Positions 16,791 to 31,700 of a DNA stretch of 64,000 nt are shown here, piece after piece. Below the pieces are notes generated by a model. It worked only from the letters and a program-made list of their open reading frames with translations. It was not told the origin of the DNA and made no database searches. Within the stretch, counting starts at the first letter, position 1. Each line of letters starts with the position of its first letter. Source of the stretch: JABWBD01 sp040768665 (GTDB lineage: Bacteria; Planctomycetota; Planctomycetia; Pirellulales; Thermoguttaceae); contig JAXGMN010000029.1 in the NCBI GenBank assembly GCA_040768665.1, positions 62,001-126,000 of the forward strand. Reading direction: 5' to 3'. The translations under genes and the position numbers were made by a program.

Positions 16791-19700
16791 GTTGCCGCTG
16801 CCGGTGACGGTGATCGAGGCGGTGGTGAGCGAGATGCCTGCAAACGGTCCGCCGGCCGTCGGCGTGGCCTGTTGGTTGGCGGAGAGGCTGATATCGCCAT
16901 CGACGGTCGTTATGCTGGATCCAGAAGCCAGAGCAATGTTCTTCCAGGCGGTCATGCCGACCGCGCCGACGCCGGTGGCAGCGATATCGCTGATCGTGTT
17001 GGGTAGATTGACCGTGCCCACGTCTGCAACGGTCAGGCTACGGTCGAGGGCGAATGTCAGCGGGCCGTTGAAGTTCACGACATCGGTCGCATCGTCGCCG
17101 CGGATCACCAGCGATGCGTAGCCGCCGGCCAGCGAATCCACGTGGATGACGTCGGTGCCGTTGGTGGCGAGGATATCCAGCCGCTCGCTTGGATTGGCGA
17201 AAGTCGTCAACTCGCCCAGCGTCGAGCCAACGGTCGTCTGTCCGCCGCCGGCGTCTGCGGCGGTGATCGTCTCGCTGCCGCCGGTATAGGTCAGTTCGAC
17301 GACGCTGCTGGCGATGCTGGAGGTGATCGGCTCCAGGCCAACGTACTGGATCGCGCTGGTGGCCGCACCGGTACCGTCGGGGTCGAGCGTGACATGGCCG
17401 TCGCTGAGGCTGGCGTAGGTAAACGTGCTGGTATGGAACGCCCCGCCGGCAAGCGCCAAACGGTCGCTGCCGTCCCCGCCGTCGTAGCTCAGGCCGCCGG
17501 AGGGAATGGGGTTGCCGCCGGAGAAGTCGACCGAAAGTAGGTCGTTGCCGCCGGCCAGGTCGACGCCGAGCGTGGCAACTGAGGACAGCGGGATGGTGAG
17601 CGTGTGGTTATTGTCGCTTAGTGTGCCGCCCGCGGGCACGGAGCCGAACTGCTCGGCGGGATCGCTGAGGACGAGATCGTCACCGCTGCGCCGGACGGTC
17701 ATTTGATTCTGCGCACCGACTGGATCGGTATCGGAGACCGTTAGCGTGCCGCCAACGAGCGTGGCACGGAGGGTGCCGACCGAGAAACGGGCGAAGTAAA
17801 CGTCGTCGGAGGATTCGGAAGCCATGCCGTCCTGGTCCTGATCCATGGCCACGCCGGCGAGGTCCAGGACTTCCGGCCCCAACATGACGACATACTCACC
17901 CGCGGCGAGCGCCTGGCCAAGGTCGACCCGGTAAGTGCTGTCGGCCACCTGCGTGATACTTGCGGCGGGCTGGCCGACCTCCACGATGCGCATTCCGGCC
18001 AGGACGTCCGTCACATAGGCCAGATTGCCCGCGAGGTATATGTGAGGGGACGTATACGAACCGGACGTAGCGTAGTTGGCGATTTGAGTGACCGCCGCCG
18101 GGTCGGAGATGTCGAGGATCTCGACTCCCGCCCACCGGCTGCCCGCGAAAGCCAAACTGCCCAGCACCTGGACCGAGTAGACATAGTCGTAGGTCTGATA
18201 GCGGCCGACGCGGACCACTGCGGCCGGATCGGAGACGTCGAGGATCTCAAGACCGGCGATCCAGTCGGCGAGATAGGCCGTAGTGCCGACGACGTGCACG
18301 TCGTACGCCGTGCCCTCGGTATCCGGATAGACGTTGACGTATCCGCCGAGACGACTGACCAAGACCGGATTCGAAACGTCGAGGATTTGAAGCCCGGCCA
18401 TGCCGTCGGCCACATAGGCCACATCGCCCACGACCTGCACGCCATAGGCGGTGCCGGACGTGTTGTAGCCACCCAAGCGCGTCACGTCGGCCGGATTGGA
18501 AACGTCGAGGATTTGAAGCCCGGCCGTGCCGTCGGCCACATAAGCGAGATGGCCGACCACCTGGACCTCGTAAGCAGCACCGGTCGTGTCGTAGCCGCCC
18601 ACGACGGAGACCGCCGCCGGGTCGGAGATATCCAGGATCATAAGGCCGGCAGAACCATCGGTCACATAGGCCAGGCTGCCGACCACCAGGACGTCGCGCG
18701 CGTATCCCGGGGTATCGTACCCGCCCAAGGGAATGACGGCCGAGGAATCGGCGACGTCGAAGATCTGCAGACCGCCGTCGCCGTCGGCGATGTAGGCCAG
18801 GTCGCCAACCACCTGCACATCCTGAGGATCGCCGGCCGAGCGATATCCGCCCAGGCGGATGATGTCCGCCGGGTTGGTGGCATCCAGAAATTCCAGGCCG
18901 GCGGATTCTTCGGCCAGGCAGACAAGACTGCCCGCCACGTGGAGCCCGCGGGCACCGCCCGGCTTCGTGTACGTTCCGAGGCGTTGCACCCAGTTGGGAT
19001 TGGAGACGTCGAGGATGAAAAGCGTCTCATCATAGAAAGCCACATAGGCGACATTGCCGACGAGTTGCACGTCCAAGGCGATATGCCCGACTTCGTAGGC
19101 CCCGGCGCGGATGATGTTAGCCGGGTCGGTAACATCAAGGATCTGAAGCCCGCGCGAGAACGTGCCCACGTAAGCGTAATTGCCCGCCACATCCAGGCTC
19201 CACATGGGCCCGACGGAGTTGTATACGCCCAGTGAGGTTACCAGAGCCGGATTGGCGACGTTCAGGATCCGAAGGCCCTCATCGTAGTCGGCGATGTAGG
19301 CCACGTCGCCCACGATCCGCAGATCAAAGGCTCGGCCCGGCGTATCATAGCCGCCCAGTCGGACGACGTTGGCCGGGTTCGAGACGTCGAGAATGTGCAG
19401 CCCGGAATAACCACTAGCCACGTAGGCCAGGCTGCCGACGACCTGTACGGTCCCCCCCTCGCTGTACCCGCCAAGGCGTGTGATCGCGGCCGGATTGGAG
19501 ACATCGAGAATGTGAAGCCCGGCATCGTCGGAAAGGTAAATTCGACTGCCCGCCAGGTGCACGTTGACCGGTGTCTCCGTGATGTATTCTCCCAGGCGCG
19601 TGGGCGAGGCCGGATTGGAGATGTCCAGGATCTGCAGGCCGGAGCCGGTGGCCGCGTACAAGACGGAACCGTCGAGGACGCATCCGGTGATCGGGCCGCC

Positions 19701-22700
19701 AAACGATGACAACCAGGAAAGGTGCGGGTTGTCGAGATCCAATACGCCCACGTCTCGGACGTCGAAGCTGGCCGGATCGATCGGCTTGTTGAACGTCACG
19801 TCGAAGGCCGACAGTGGCGACGTGTGCCCGGTCAATTCCGGCGAGGTTCCGCTGACCCAAAGAGGAATTCCGACCACCGTGATGGAGCCCGTCTCGGTGG
19901 CGGTACTGAAGGCCGTTGCGCCGCCACCGCTCGAGGCGTCGGCCGTGCCGCCATTGGCGGTTCCGTCGGTCCGGTCCCAAGCGCGGAAGGTGATTCCGGG
20001 GTCGATCATGCCGTAGTAGCCCGCGGCCGGCACGAAGCGGATGCGAGTGGCCGCGTCGGAGGCCAGAAGCCTCGCCGACGACGTCGAGGGAGTCCCGAAA
20101 GCGGTCCAGGTGGTGCCATCGGTCGAGTACTGCCATGTCCCGTTGGTATTGTCAACGGCGATCACGGCGATCCCTTCCAGGGCGCCGGTGTCGACGTCGA
20201 CAATCCGATCGCCGCCGGCACTGGCGATGAGGTCCGCGACGAGGGTGCCGGAGTTGGCGGTATCGTCCATGTCAATCGGTGCGAGCGCCATCTTGCCCGC
20301 CGGGTCCAGAACGGGAGCGTCGTTGACCGGGGTCACTGTGACGCGGAAGGTATCTTCGGCGTAGGCCCCCAAGAGGTCGGTGGCGCGGATGGTGACGTCG
20401 GCCGCGCCGTTGGCGTTGTCCAGGAAGTCGAGCGTGAGCAGGCTGCCGGCGAGCGTCGCGTCGAGAATCGTCGAGCCGAGAACGTCCGCGGCGTCCGCCA
20501 GGTAGCCGGTGACCGCCCGGGCGATGTTCGTGGCGAATGTATAGTCGATGTAGTCGACGGTTTCGACGGCATCAGTCGCCTTGTGGTAATGGGGGTTGCT
20601 CCCGAAGTTGTATTCGATCACCAGCGCCGCGTCGAAACCTCGTTGATCAAAGGGTGCATGGTCGCTGGCGCTGATCTGGTTGGAGTCAAAAGTAGCCAGA
20701 CCGGGAGCATACGCCGCAAAGGCACTGGCCAAATCGTCCTTAATCTGGCCGCCGCTGACGGCGTCGTACAGACGAACCTTGTCCTGATTCGTGCCCACGG
20801 GGTTGTAGGCGATCATGTCGAGGCTGATCATCCCTAGGATGTTGTCTCCCAGGGCCTGGGCCTCGGCGGCATAGGCGGTCGAGCCGTAAAGCCCCTGTTC
20901 CTCGCGGTCGAAGGCGATGAAGACCAGCGTGGCCTCGAAGTTCTGCTGCGACAGCACGCGGGCGATCTCCATCACCGCCGCCGTGCCGCTGGCATTGTCG
21001 TCGGCCCCGGGATTGTTCACCGAGTCGTAATGAGCGCCGACGATGTAGATGTCGTTCGGGCGGGTCGTACCCAACTTGGTGCCGACCACGTTGTAGTAAG
21101 TCTGGCTTTGGTAGGTGAACGGATCGAGCGAGGTCTCAAGTCCCAGCCCGGCGAAGTAGCTATAGATATTGTCGCGGGCGAAATCGTGCTCGGGGCCGAA
21201 GCCGCGGTTGTCGCCGGTATGCGTATAGAGCAGGTCCTGATGAAGATGCGTGTAGCTGGCGACGCTGATCTGGCTGACAAGCTCCGAAACCGGCGTGGCG
21301 ACGGTGACACTGTACGTGAGCGAATCCGCCGGCTGGTCCGGATCGGTGAACACCCCGCTCACATCGAGCGACCAGTCCGCCGCGTCCTCGTCGACCGTAA
21401 GATCCGTGATCGGGTTGGCAACCGCCGGCGGCCAGCCGGGGTTGAAGACATAAGCCGCGCCGGCGAAGTAACCAATGCTGTCGGTAGGGTTCTGCGAATA
21501 CTCATCCGGCGAGCCGATGAGAATGGCATCGGACGCCAAAGCGACGCTGTCGCCAAACATTTTCGCCGTGGCGGTGGCACCGGCCGGAAACCATTGCTTT
21601 TGGAGCCACAAGTCGCCAGTCCGCTGGAAGAGATAGGCCGAACCGTGTTGCTGCCCGCCCCAGACGTCCGTGGGAGCACCGACCAGAAGCGAGTCGCCGT
21701 AGATGTCCACCGCATCGGCGAAGCGGTCGCCTGCGACCGTGTCGCTGCCGACCACTTTCTGCTGGAGTTGCCAGGCCGCCCCGTCAAAGACGTAGACGAA
21801 CGCGGCACCTGCCGTATCCGCCGAAGCGGCTGCAGGCTCAGACATGGCAACGCCGCCTGTTTCTGTGACAGGTGGCGAGTATTGGATGTCGGGCCCCCGC
21901 CGACCGACGACCACCGTCTGGCCGTCGACGGCGATCGATGCGCCGAAGTTGTCGTCAGCCGCCGGATCGGGGGCGACGAGCTTTTCGTACTCCGCCCACT
22001 GGATGCCGTCGAAACGGAAGACGTACGCCGATCCGGAATCGGTTCCACCGTCATCGTCGTGGACGGCGCCGATGGCCAGCGTGTCAGCATCGATGGCCAG
22101 CGCCTTTCCGAACAGATCGCCGGCAGCGGCGTCGGAAGCGGCAAGCTTGGCGAACTGGCTCCAGCCGCCGGTCCCGGAACGGAAGAGATAGGCGGACCCG
22201 GCGTCGGTGCCGAACTCATCGTCGCCCAAGGCACCGGCAGCGACCCACTGCCCGCTGATCGCCACCGAGGAGCCAAAACCGTTGCCGCCCACGCCGTCGG
22301 CCGCCATCAGCTTCGCCGTTTCCATCCAGGCGCCATCGCTTTGCTCAAAGAGATAGGCCGCCCCGGCGCGCGTGCTCGTGGGGGCCCCGACGACGATCCT
22401 GCCGCCATCGATTGCGACGGCACTGCCGAAGTAGTCGCCAGCGGCAGCATCCGACGCGCGGAGGATGGCATTGAAGTCCCACGTGTCGTCTGCCAGGTCT
22501 CCGGGAGTCGCTTGCCGATTTCGGTGGAAGACATACACCTCGCCAGAATCCCCGGTATAGGGGTAGTCGCGACCGCGAGCGCCGACCACGAGGTACTCGC
22601 CGTCGGTGGCTACCGCAGCCCCGGTGAAGTCCAGCTCTTTCGGCTGCTCGATGATTTGCGGAGTGCCGCCGTCGAGCGTGCCCGCGGGAGCCCAATTGCT

Positions 22701-25700
22701 GCCATAAGAAAAGAGCCAGGCCGCGCCGGAGTCGAAAGCAGCTTCGTCATGCTTCGGTGCGCCGACGACTGCGAAGCCGTCATCGATAGCGAGGCTACTA
22801 CCGAAGTAGTCTTGGTAGGCCGCGTCGCCTGCAACGAGTTTGGTCTGGTTCCAGGAAGCGCCGTCCCATTGGAAGCCGTAAGCCGACCCCGAATAACCGT
22901 CGTCGCCGGTGGCTCCCACGAGCAACGCGTCGCCACGGACGGCGACGCGAGAGCCGAACGCGTCGTAGGCGGCGGCGTCGGCCGCGGTGAGTTTCTCCGG
23001 CAGACCCCAGTCGATTCCGTTGAAGGTGAACACATAAGCCGCACCCGCCGAGGTCGCTTCTCCGGATGCGCCGACCACGAGCCTTGTCCCATCGGCGGCA
23101 ACGGAGGTGCCGAAGAACGACCCTGCGCCGGCGGCCGTCAGCTTGCCGCTCTGTCCCCAGCCGGCCACGTCCTTCTCGAAAACGTATACGGCGCCGGCAT
23201 CGGTCCCCTGGTCGTCGTCGCCGTGAGCGCCGGCGAAAAGCGTTCCGCCGGACAGCGCCACCGCTTTGCCGAGGTAGTCTTCCAACTCGCCGTCGGCCGC
23301 GGTGAGCTTTGCCTCTTCCGTCCAGGCCGTGCCCGACCATCCATAGACGTACACGGCACCGGCATTCGAGGCGGCCTGATCGTCGAGATAGGCGCCGATG
23401 GCGACCGTATCGCCTTCGATCGCTACCGATGTGCCGAACCTTTCGGAGGTGGTGGGAGCGCTGGCCGTAAGCCTGTTGGTCTGGATCCAGGCGCTGCCGT
23501 CATATTCGAAAACGTAGGCCGCCCCGGCATAGTTCGACGCGTAGGGGGCCCCGACAACGATCCGTGTGCCATTGATTGCCGCACTCGCGCCGAACCCAGC
23601 CTGGTAGCTGGCATCCGCGGCCGTGAGGATCGCGTGGCGCGACCATGTGCCGTCGATTGCGTCGGCAGGTGTTCCGGCGTCGTCGCGGCGAAAAACATGC
23701 ACTGCCCCGGCGATGGGCGCCTCGACGCTGACGTTCCAGGTCGGGGCGCCAATGACCATCCACTGCCCGTCCATCGCAGCCGAAGAGCCGAATTGGATTC
23801 GGAAGGGATCGAGCCCGTGGGCCAGAAGCCGATCCCCAAATGCGTAAGGAGCCGGCGCATCGTCGTCGAGAATCAGCCCCGTTGCCTCGCCATCGGCAAT
23901 GGCAACGTCATGCCCGGAGGGGACTACATTGCTCAGGACGACACGAAAGAACTCGTCGAACTCGACCCGCGTGTCCCCACGGACCTCAATGACAATCGAC
24001 TTCACCTCGCCCGCCGTGCCGGCGAAGCTGAGCTGCCCATTGGCACTTGTGTAGTCGCTATCGTTTGCCATCGCCGTGCCGTCGGCGGTCGACCAGTCGA
24101 CGGTGAAACCGGCGTCGACCCCGGCGCTCAGTGTGACCACGAAGGTCGCCAGGGTGGTGCCGCTGGTGCCTTCGGTGACCGTGGCGTCGGCGATCGATAG
24201 GGAGGCGGTATCGTCGTCGAGGTTCGTGACGGCGACTGCGGGCGGATTGATGCCCTTGTAACCGGGGTCAGCCGTCTCGAGGCTCGCCGAGATCGTGTAA
24301 GCCTGGTCATCGTCGTCCAGCGAGTCATTCGCTCCGGTGACAGTGACGGTCTGCGGGACGCTCCAATTCGACGTGGTAAAGACGAGCATGGCGGGCGAGG
24401 CCGAACCTTCCGTGGCATCGCTCGATGAGAGATGCACGACGACGTCGGCCGTTGGGCCGGCCTCGAGTACGACGTCGAAGCTGGCCGTGCCGCCGGATTC
24501 CGTGGTGACGAGGCCGGAGGCGGGCGCGATGCTCACACCCGGATGCCGGTTGCCGAAGTCTTTGCCGACAATGATTTCGTCTGCGGTCAATTCGACGACG
24601 TGGGGAGCCGGCACGTCGAACAGCGGGTTTGGTGAGACGAAAGAATCGTAGAGGCTGTTCGTATCGCCGGAGACCAGGTTGGATGCCAGGGAGTGATAGG
24701 TCACGTAGCGACCGTCGCCGCTGAGTTTGGGAAAAGCGGAACCGTTGTTCGCCTGCGATCCGTCGGCGGCGAGGTTGACTCGCGCGGTGCGGCCGGTTGC
24801 CCGGTTGTGAACGAAGATGTCGAAATAGCCGTTGGTATCGCCGGGAACCAGGTCTGCAGCACCCGACTTAAAGACCACGAAGCGGCCGTCGCTGCTGATG
24901 TGAGGATCGTCGCTGCCTACGGACACCTGCCCACCGCCAGTCGCCACGCTGACACGCTCGATCGTCGCCGTCTGGCGGTCGTAGACAAAGATGTCGGAAG
25001 CCCCGTTGGTATCGCCGGAAACCAGGTTGCTGGCACTCGAGCGGAAGACCACGAAGTGGCCGTCTTGGCTCAGCCAGGCAGTATCGCTGCCGTTGTTGGG
25101 CTCTAGGCCCGAAGCCACCGTATCGACCCGTTCGACGGACCCCGTGGCGACCTCGTAGAGGAAAATGTCCTGTTTGCCGTTGTTGTCGTCGGGGACAAGA
25201 TTGGTGGCCAAAGATGCAAACGCGATCACCCGCCCGTCGTCGCTGATGTCGAAGGCCAGGCTGGTCCCCGCGTTGGCCTGCACACCATCCGCCGACACGT
25301 TGACTCGCCTGATCGTTCCTTCTTGCCGGTCGACCAGGAAAATATCGCCTAGTTCGTTGGTATCGTCAGGAACGAGGTTCGTAGCATCGGAGTAGAAGAC
25401 GACATAGCGGCCGTCGGCGCTGATGTCCGGCTTCTGGCTCTCAAGAGTGGCCTGCTCGTTCTGAGGGTTGGTGGCATGATCCCAAGGCAAGTTGACACGC
25501 TCGATCGTGCCGGTCTGGCGATCGCGAAGATAGATGTCGCGTACGCCGTTGGTATCGCCGGCGGAGAGCAGGTCCGAAGCCAGGGACTGGAAGACGACAT
25601 AGCGGCCATCGGCTGAGAGTGAGAAGTCGTTGCTGGAGCCATTGGCCGGCCCCCCCGCGGAATCCCGGCTGATCCATTCGAGGACTCCTGACTGCCGATC

Positions 25701-28700
25701 CCGAAGAAACACGTCACTGAGACCGTTGGTATCTTCGGGAAATAGATTCGTCGCTGCCGAGTAGAAAGCCCCGTATCGACCGTCCGCACTGAGGCGAGGA
25801 TACACCGAGTGGTTGCCGATTGCCTGGCTCCCGTCGGCCGCGACGCTGATCCGTTCGGTGGGCGTAAGCGGATCGCTGGGCCAGGTTTGCCACCATCCTG
25901 CCGGTACTTCTTCCGCGACACGATAGGTCCAAGGCGACAGCTCCGCGAACGAATACAGGCCGTCGAAGGCGGTGATGACGGAAGGTTCATCGGCATCGTG
26001 AGTGCCGTCTTCGTCGAGATCGAGATAGACGGTCCAGCCTTCCAAGGCGGCCTCGCCAGTCTCCAGGAGGCCGTCCGCATCCATATCGTTCCAGACAGCC
26101 CCGGAGATGACACCGGCCCGTGCGAAGGTGTACGATTCGCCGTCGGTGAAGGTACCGTTGCCGGCGCCGGTGCCGCCCAGCGGGTTGCCGGCCGCATCCT
26201 GGATGGTGTCGTTATCGACGACATCCAACCGCAACGTCCCATTGCCTATGCCGCTCCGAACCGTCACGATATAAGTGGAACCGCTGCCAAGAACTCTCAG
26301 GATTCTCGCACCCGTGATGCCGGATGCAAGGAGGCTGAAATCGGACAGGTCCACTCCGACGACCGACTCGTTGAACGAAACGGCCCAGGCCACCTCGGCT
26401 GCGTTGGTGGGAGACGGGCCATCGCGAAGGACGGAAACCGCGCTGGGTGGGGTTGTATCGTCCTGGTTGACCACGATCAGGGCCGTTCCGGTTGCCGCAC
26501 TGAAGGCGCTCGTGCCGCCAACCGTGGAAACATCGATCGTGGCGCCGTTGGTGCCGGCGGTCTGATCCCACGCGCGGAACGTCATCCCCGGATCTACGGT
26601 GCCGTAGAAGCCCCCCGCGGGCACGAAGCAGACGCGAGTCGTTGCGTCCGAGGCGAGAAGCCTTGCCGCCGCTGGGGAAGGATCGCCAAACGCGGTCCAT
26701 GTCGAGCCGTCCGTGGAGAACTGCCAGGTGCCGTTGGTATTGTCGACGCCGATTACCGCAATGCCCTCGACGGCGCCTGCGTCCGGGTCGGTAATCGGGT
26801 CACCGCCGGCGCTAGCGATGATCTGCGAAACGAGGGTGCCGGGGTTCGCAACGTCGTCCTGATCGATTGCCGCGAGCGCCATGGGGCCCGCGGGCGCCAG
26901 CACCGGGGCGTCGTTCGTCGCAGCGACATCCACTTGGACCGCAACCGCCGTGCTGGACGCCACCAAGCCGTCCCACGCCCTGACGTGAAATGCCTCCGAC
27001 ACTCCGTTCGCGTCCGCGGCCGGCGTCCAGACGAGGGTTTCTCCGGAGCCCAAAAGCGTTGTGCCGGGAATTACCGGAGAGCCGTCTTTCGTCAACGTAC
27101 CGCTAGTGACCGATTCCACGCGGAATTGTACGGTGTCGCCGTTTGGATCACTTTCGTCCGCGGCGGCAGCCAGTAAATCGTAGGTGATGTTGAAGCCGGT
27201 ATCTTCCACGGCGCCGGAAAGCGTATTGATCGACGTTAGCGAGGGCGGATCATTCCCAGTATCGTTGCCGAAATCGACGCCGACCATTGCAGAGCCGGGA
27301 CTTACCCAGACCACCTGCGGAGCGGGCGCCGGCTGACCGTTGCGCGTCAGGACGACCTGGTAGTGCTGGCTCTCTCCCAAGGCGAGCACATGCTGCCCGG
27401 TGGGGCTGACGCGGACGGTTCCCGCACCGTCCAGAAGCCTGTTGTCGCGGAAGACCTGGGCAAAGGTCAGTCCTCCGGTGACCGGATCGCGCTGGAAAGA
27501 CGCGACCGCGTCGTCGCTGAAGCCGGTGGCATAGACATACGCGCCGTCCGGGCTGACGGCGACCGAACTGGCCGAGAGCAAACCGTCGGCGGACTGCCCG
27601 TCGCGAACAACACCGGCGAACGAAAGCCGGCCGGTTGCCGAGTCGCGCTGGAAGATCCCCAGGGCGCTTTCTAAATACGCGGCAGAGTAAAGATGTTTGC
27701 CGTCGGGACTAATGGCCAGCTCTTTGACATAGTCGAGGCCGGCAACGCCGTCGACGCCCTGGCGAAGGACCTCCACCAGCGCGAGTTGCCCGGTGAGCGC
27801 GTCGCGGCGGAAGACCGCGAGCGCATCTTCCTCGGTGGCCGCCACGTAGACGTGCTTGCCATCGGGGCTGACCAGGGCGAACTCCGGGTGGAGAAGGCCG
27901 TCGATACCGTCGACCTCCTGCTGAAGTACCTGAACGAGTGCGAGGTCCCCCGTGCCACCGTCGCGAGAGAAGACGGCTAGCGAATCATTGCTTCCACCCG
28001 AAACGTAGACATGTTTTCCGTCGGGGCTGATCGTCACGGACCGAACGTGCTCCAGGCCGGCAATGTCCGGATCGAGATCTCGGACGGCGTTGAGGAACGT
28101 GAGCAGCCCAGTGACGGTGTTGCGCGCGAAAACGGCCACGGCGTCATCGGTGTTGCCGCAGACGTAGACATGCCGACCGTCGGGACTGATTGTCAGAGAA
28201 AGCGGGTAGCTCAGCCCGTCGACTCCCCCTTGCCCGTCGGTGAATGTCTGCAGCCAACTGAGGGTGCCGGTTTCGGGATCGTGCGCGTAGACTTCCAGCG
28301 TAGCACTCGTAGCGCCCACAACATAAACCTGCCGGCCGTCCGGGCTGTAAACGGCATCGAAAGGCCGCACAAGTGTTCCCCGGGTGGATGACGAGGTGAA
28401 GCCGAGCGCACCGGTGCCGCCCGTGAGGAGTTTCGGCGAGGTCTGCTCCCATCCACTCTGCGGCGCCTGGACGACCGAATACAGCCTCGTTTCCAGATTG
28501 GTGAACTGGTAGCTCCCATCCGCCGCGGTGGTGGTTGTCTCCTCATCTTGATCCAATTCGCCGTTGAAATTCGCATCAAGAAAGACGGTCTGGCCCGGGA
28601 TGCCGACGTCGCCCGCATCGCGCCGGCCATTTTGATTCAGGTCGTTCCATACGCTGCCGTGGATCTCGCCGGGCACGGTGCGGTTGCCGAAGTCGATACC

Positions 28701-31700
28701 TTCCGCCGGGCTGCCTGCGACCACGGTGACCGAGTGGGTGCCTGCTGCACCGACGACGTTCAGTAGGAAATCGCTGGCCACCGTCGGACCGTTCGCCGTG
28801 CCCAAAGGATTCAGACGCACGCCAAGATGGCTGGTGCCACCGGCTATCAGGGTTGCCAATGGGCTGGTGATCGGCAGACTGTACCGCAGGCTCGAGGATG
28901 GCACGGGAATTCCCACCGTGCCGACGTACGTACCCGGCGCAGAGTAGTCGGATAGGCTGGCGGTGCCGTCTGCCGAATAGATGTAAACCTCGAATTCACG
29001 ATAGGGGTCGCCACCTCCGCTATTGATGCCCAGTTCGAAACTGATGGAGGCCATGGTCGGGACGCGGCCCGCGAGCAACCCGAGCGGGATCTCGGCGATA
29101 ACGCGGTCTTCCATGTGATACGTGGAATAGTCGAAACGCCGCAAGAGCCACTCCGAAGAATTGAAGCCATCGGGCGTGCCATCGAGATTGCTGTCCGAAA
29201 TGCTGGCCTGCAGCGGCGCCGGCACCGATACCTGGTCGAAGACTTGCGGCTGGGGACAGGTTTGCTCCCATCCCCACTGCACCTCCTCAGTGACGGTATA
29301 CGTGCCGAGGGGGACGCTAAGAAATGCATAGGTGCCGTCTGCGGCGGTTGTCGTGGCGGTCTCGCCCGCGTCGAGCGTGCCGTTGTTGTTGGCATCGAGG
29401 TAGATCGTCCAGCCGCCGAGGCCGGCCTCTCCTGCGTCGCGGACACCGTCGTTATCAAGATCGTTCCATTTCGTGCCGTGAATTTCGCCGGAAGCAAGGA
29501 CATCGATGGCGGCGGTTTCCGTGGCCGAACTAAAGGCGCTTGCGCCTCCCGTCGCAAGGATTTCCGCAGTGCTGCCGTTGACGCCGCTGGTGCCGTCCCA
29601 CGCATGGAACGTAATGCCTGGATCGACGGAACCATAATAGTCGGTGGCCGGCACAAAGCGGATTCGAGCAGTTGCATCGGCGGCCAGAAGACGCGCCGCG
29701 GAAGTCGACGGATCGCCGAACGCATACCATGTCGTGCCGTCGGTCGAATACTCCCAGGCGCCGTTCGTGTTCGCCACGGCGATCACCGCGATTCCTTCCA
29801 TGGCACCGGCGTCGGCGTCCGTGATCCGATCGCCGCCGGCGCTGGCAAGGATGGCCCAGACGAGCGTACCGGTGTTGTCCGTATCGTTCTCTTGAATCGC
29901 GGTAAGCGCCATGACCCCTGTATTATCCAACACAGGGGCGTCGTTGACTGCCGCCACGTCAACTGCAACGGGGACTGCACTGGCCGACGCCGAATGGCCG
30001 TCCCAAGCCCGCACGCGAAACGCTTCCAGCAGGCCGTTGGCGTCGGCCGCCGGTGTCCACACGAGGGCTTCGCCCGTGCCCAGCATGGTGACTCCCGGCG
30101 TAACGGCCACGTCGTCTTTCGTGAGCGTGCCGCCGGTGACCGATTCGACTCGGAAGGAGATCGCCTCGCCGTAGGGGTCGCTCTCGTCGGCCGCGGTGGC
30201 AAGTGTGTCGTACGTGATCGTCAGCGGCGTGTCTTCCGTGGCCCCGGTCAATGTATCGACCGTGGTCAGGGTCGGCGGCGGATTCTGGTTGGCGAAGTCG
30301 ATTCCGGGCACCACCTGGCCGCGGGCGACGGCGACGAGGTGCTGGGCATACGTATCGCGGGTGAACGTGAAAACGTCGGCGTAGTCGTTGGTGTCGCCCG
30401 CGACGACGTTGGCCGCATAGGAGGTGAAGGCGACCATGCGGCCGCCGGCGGCGATCGAGGGATCGTCGGAGCGATCGTTCACTTGCCCGCCTGCGGAGGT
30501 CAGGCTGACGCGGGAGAGCGTTTGCGTATCCAGGCTGTAAAGGAATACGTCTCTCGCGGCATTGGTGTCGTCGCCGATCAGGTTCGTCGCGTCGGAGACG
30601 AACGTGACAGAGCGGCCGTCCGAGCTGATTTCCGCCCGCAGCGTCCAGTCGTTTCCAGCGGCTCCCTGGTAGCCCTCGCTGGCCCACCAGAGTTGGCCGG
30701 TCTGGCGGTCGCGGACGTAGATGTCGCTAAAGGCGTTGGTGTCGCCGGCGTCGAGACGGTCAATGGAGGAAAAGGCGACGTAGCGGCCGTCGCTGCTGAT
30801 GGTGGGCGCAGAGCCATTGGCCTTGGCGCCGCCGGCGGTGCGGCTGACGATCTCGAGCGAACCGGTTTGAACGTCATAAAGGAAGACGTTGAAGTCCGTG
30901 CTGGCGTCTTCGGCCACGAGGTCTGGTGCGTTGGAGTCGAAGACGACGTAACGGCCGTCGCCTGAGATATCCACCGCGTCGTTCCGACCGGCGGCCGAGT
31001 TGCCGTTGAGATCCACGCTGAGGAGCCGGACCTGTCGCGATTGCCGGTCGTACAGGAAGACGTCCGTCTGGCCATTGTTGTCATTGGGGACAAGATTGCT
31101 CGCGAGCGATTCGAAAACCACGTAGCGGCCGTCGTCGCTAATCGCGGGGCCAAGGCTGCTGTCGTTGGGCTGCAAACCGTCCCACGCCAGGCTGATCCGC
31201 TCGGTGATGCCGAGTTGGCGGTCGCGGAGGTAGACGTCGGCACGATTGTTTACGTCGCCGGTTACCAGATCGCCCGCGTCGGTGGCAAAGACCGCATACC
31301 GTCCGCCGGGTGTGATATCAACCTGGTAGGTGTTGTACCCGCTGGGATGTCCCGGCTCGCCGTTGTTGTTGACGCTGACGATGTCGGTCGTTTCGGCCAA
31401 CAGGTCGCGAACATAGTAGTGCATACCGAGCGCGCCGCCCGGCACGAGGTTGTTGGCCCCGGAGTGGATCAGCACATATCGGCCGTCGTCTGAAACCTTG
31501 CCCGTGAACGAGGCCAGGTCCGCCTGGGCGCCGTTGTAGGCGAGGCTCGACCGCTGAACTTCGTTCTGGACTCGCTGCGGAAGCATTTGCACGTACCCGC
31601 CGGGCGCCTGCTCCGCGACGGCGTACGTGCCCGGTTCAACGTTGGTGAAGACGTAGGTGCCGGCCTCATCCACTCCGGACGTCGCCGGATCATCGGCCAA

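Noticed and set aside
21030..24200. 1056-residue open frame on the plus strand
   Set aside because: It is antisense to the FG-GAP, M28 and Calx-beta blocks. The protein is arginine/glycine-rich with no domain, as expected from a high-GC antisense frame of repetitive coding sequence.
29115..30965. 616-residue open frame on the plus strand
   Set aside because: Antisense shadow of the PD40 and cadherin-like blocks. Composition is typical of a reversed high-GC frame.
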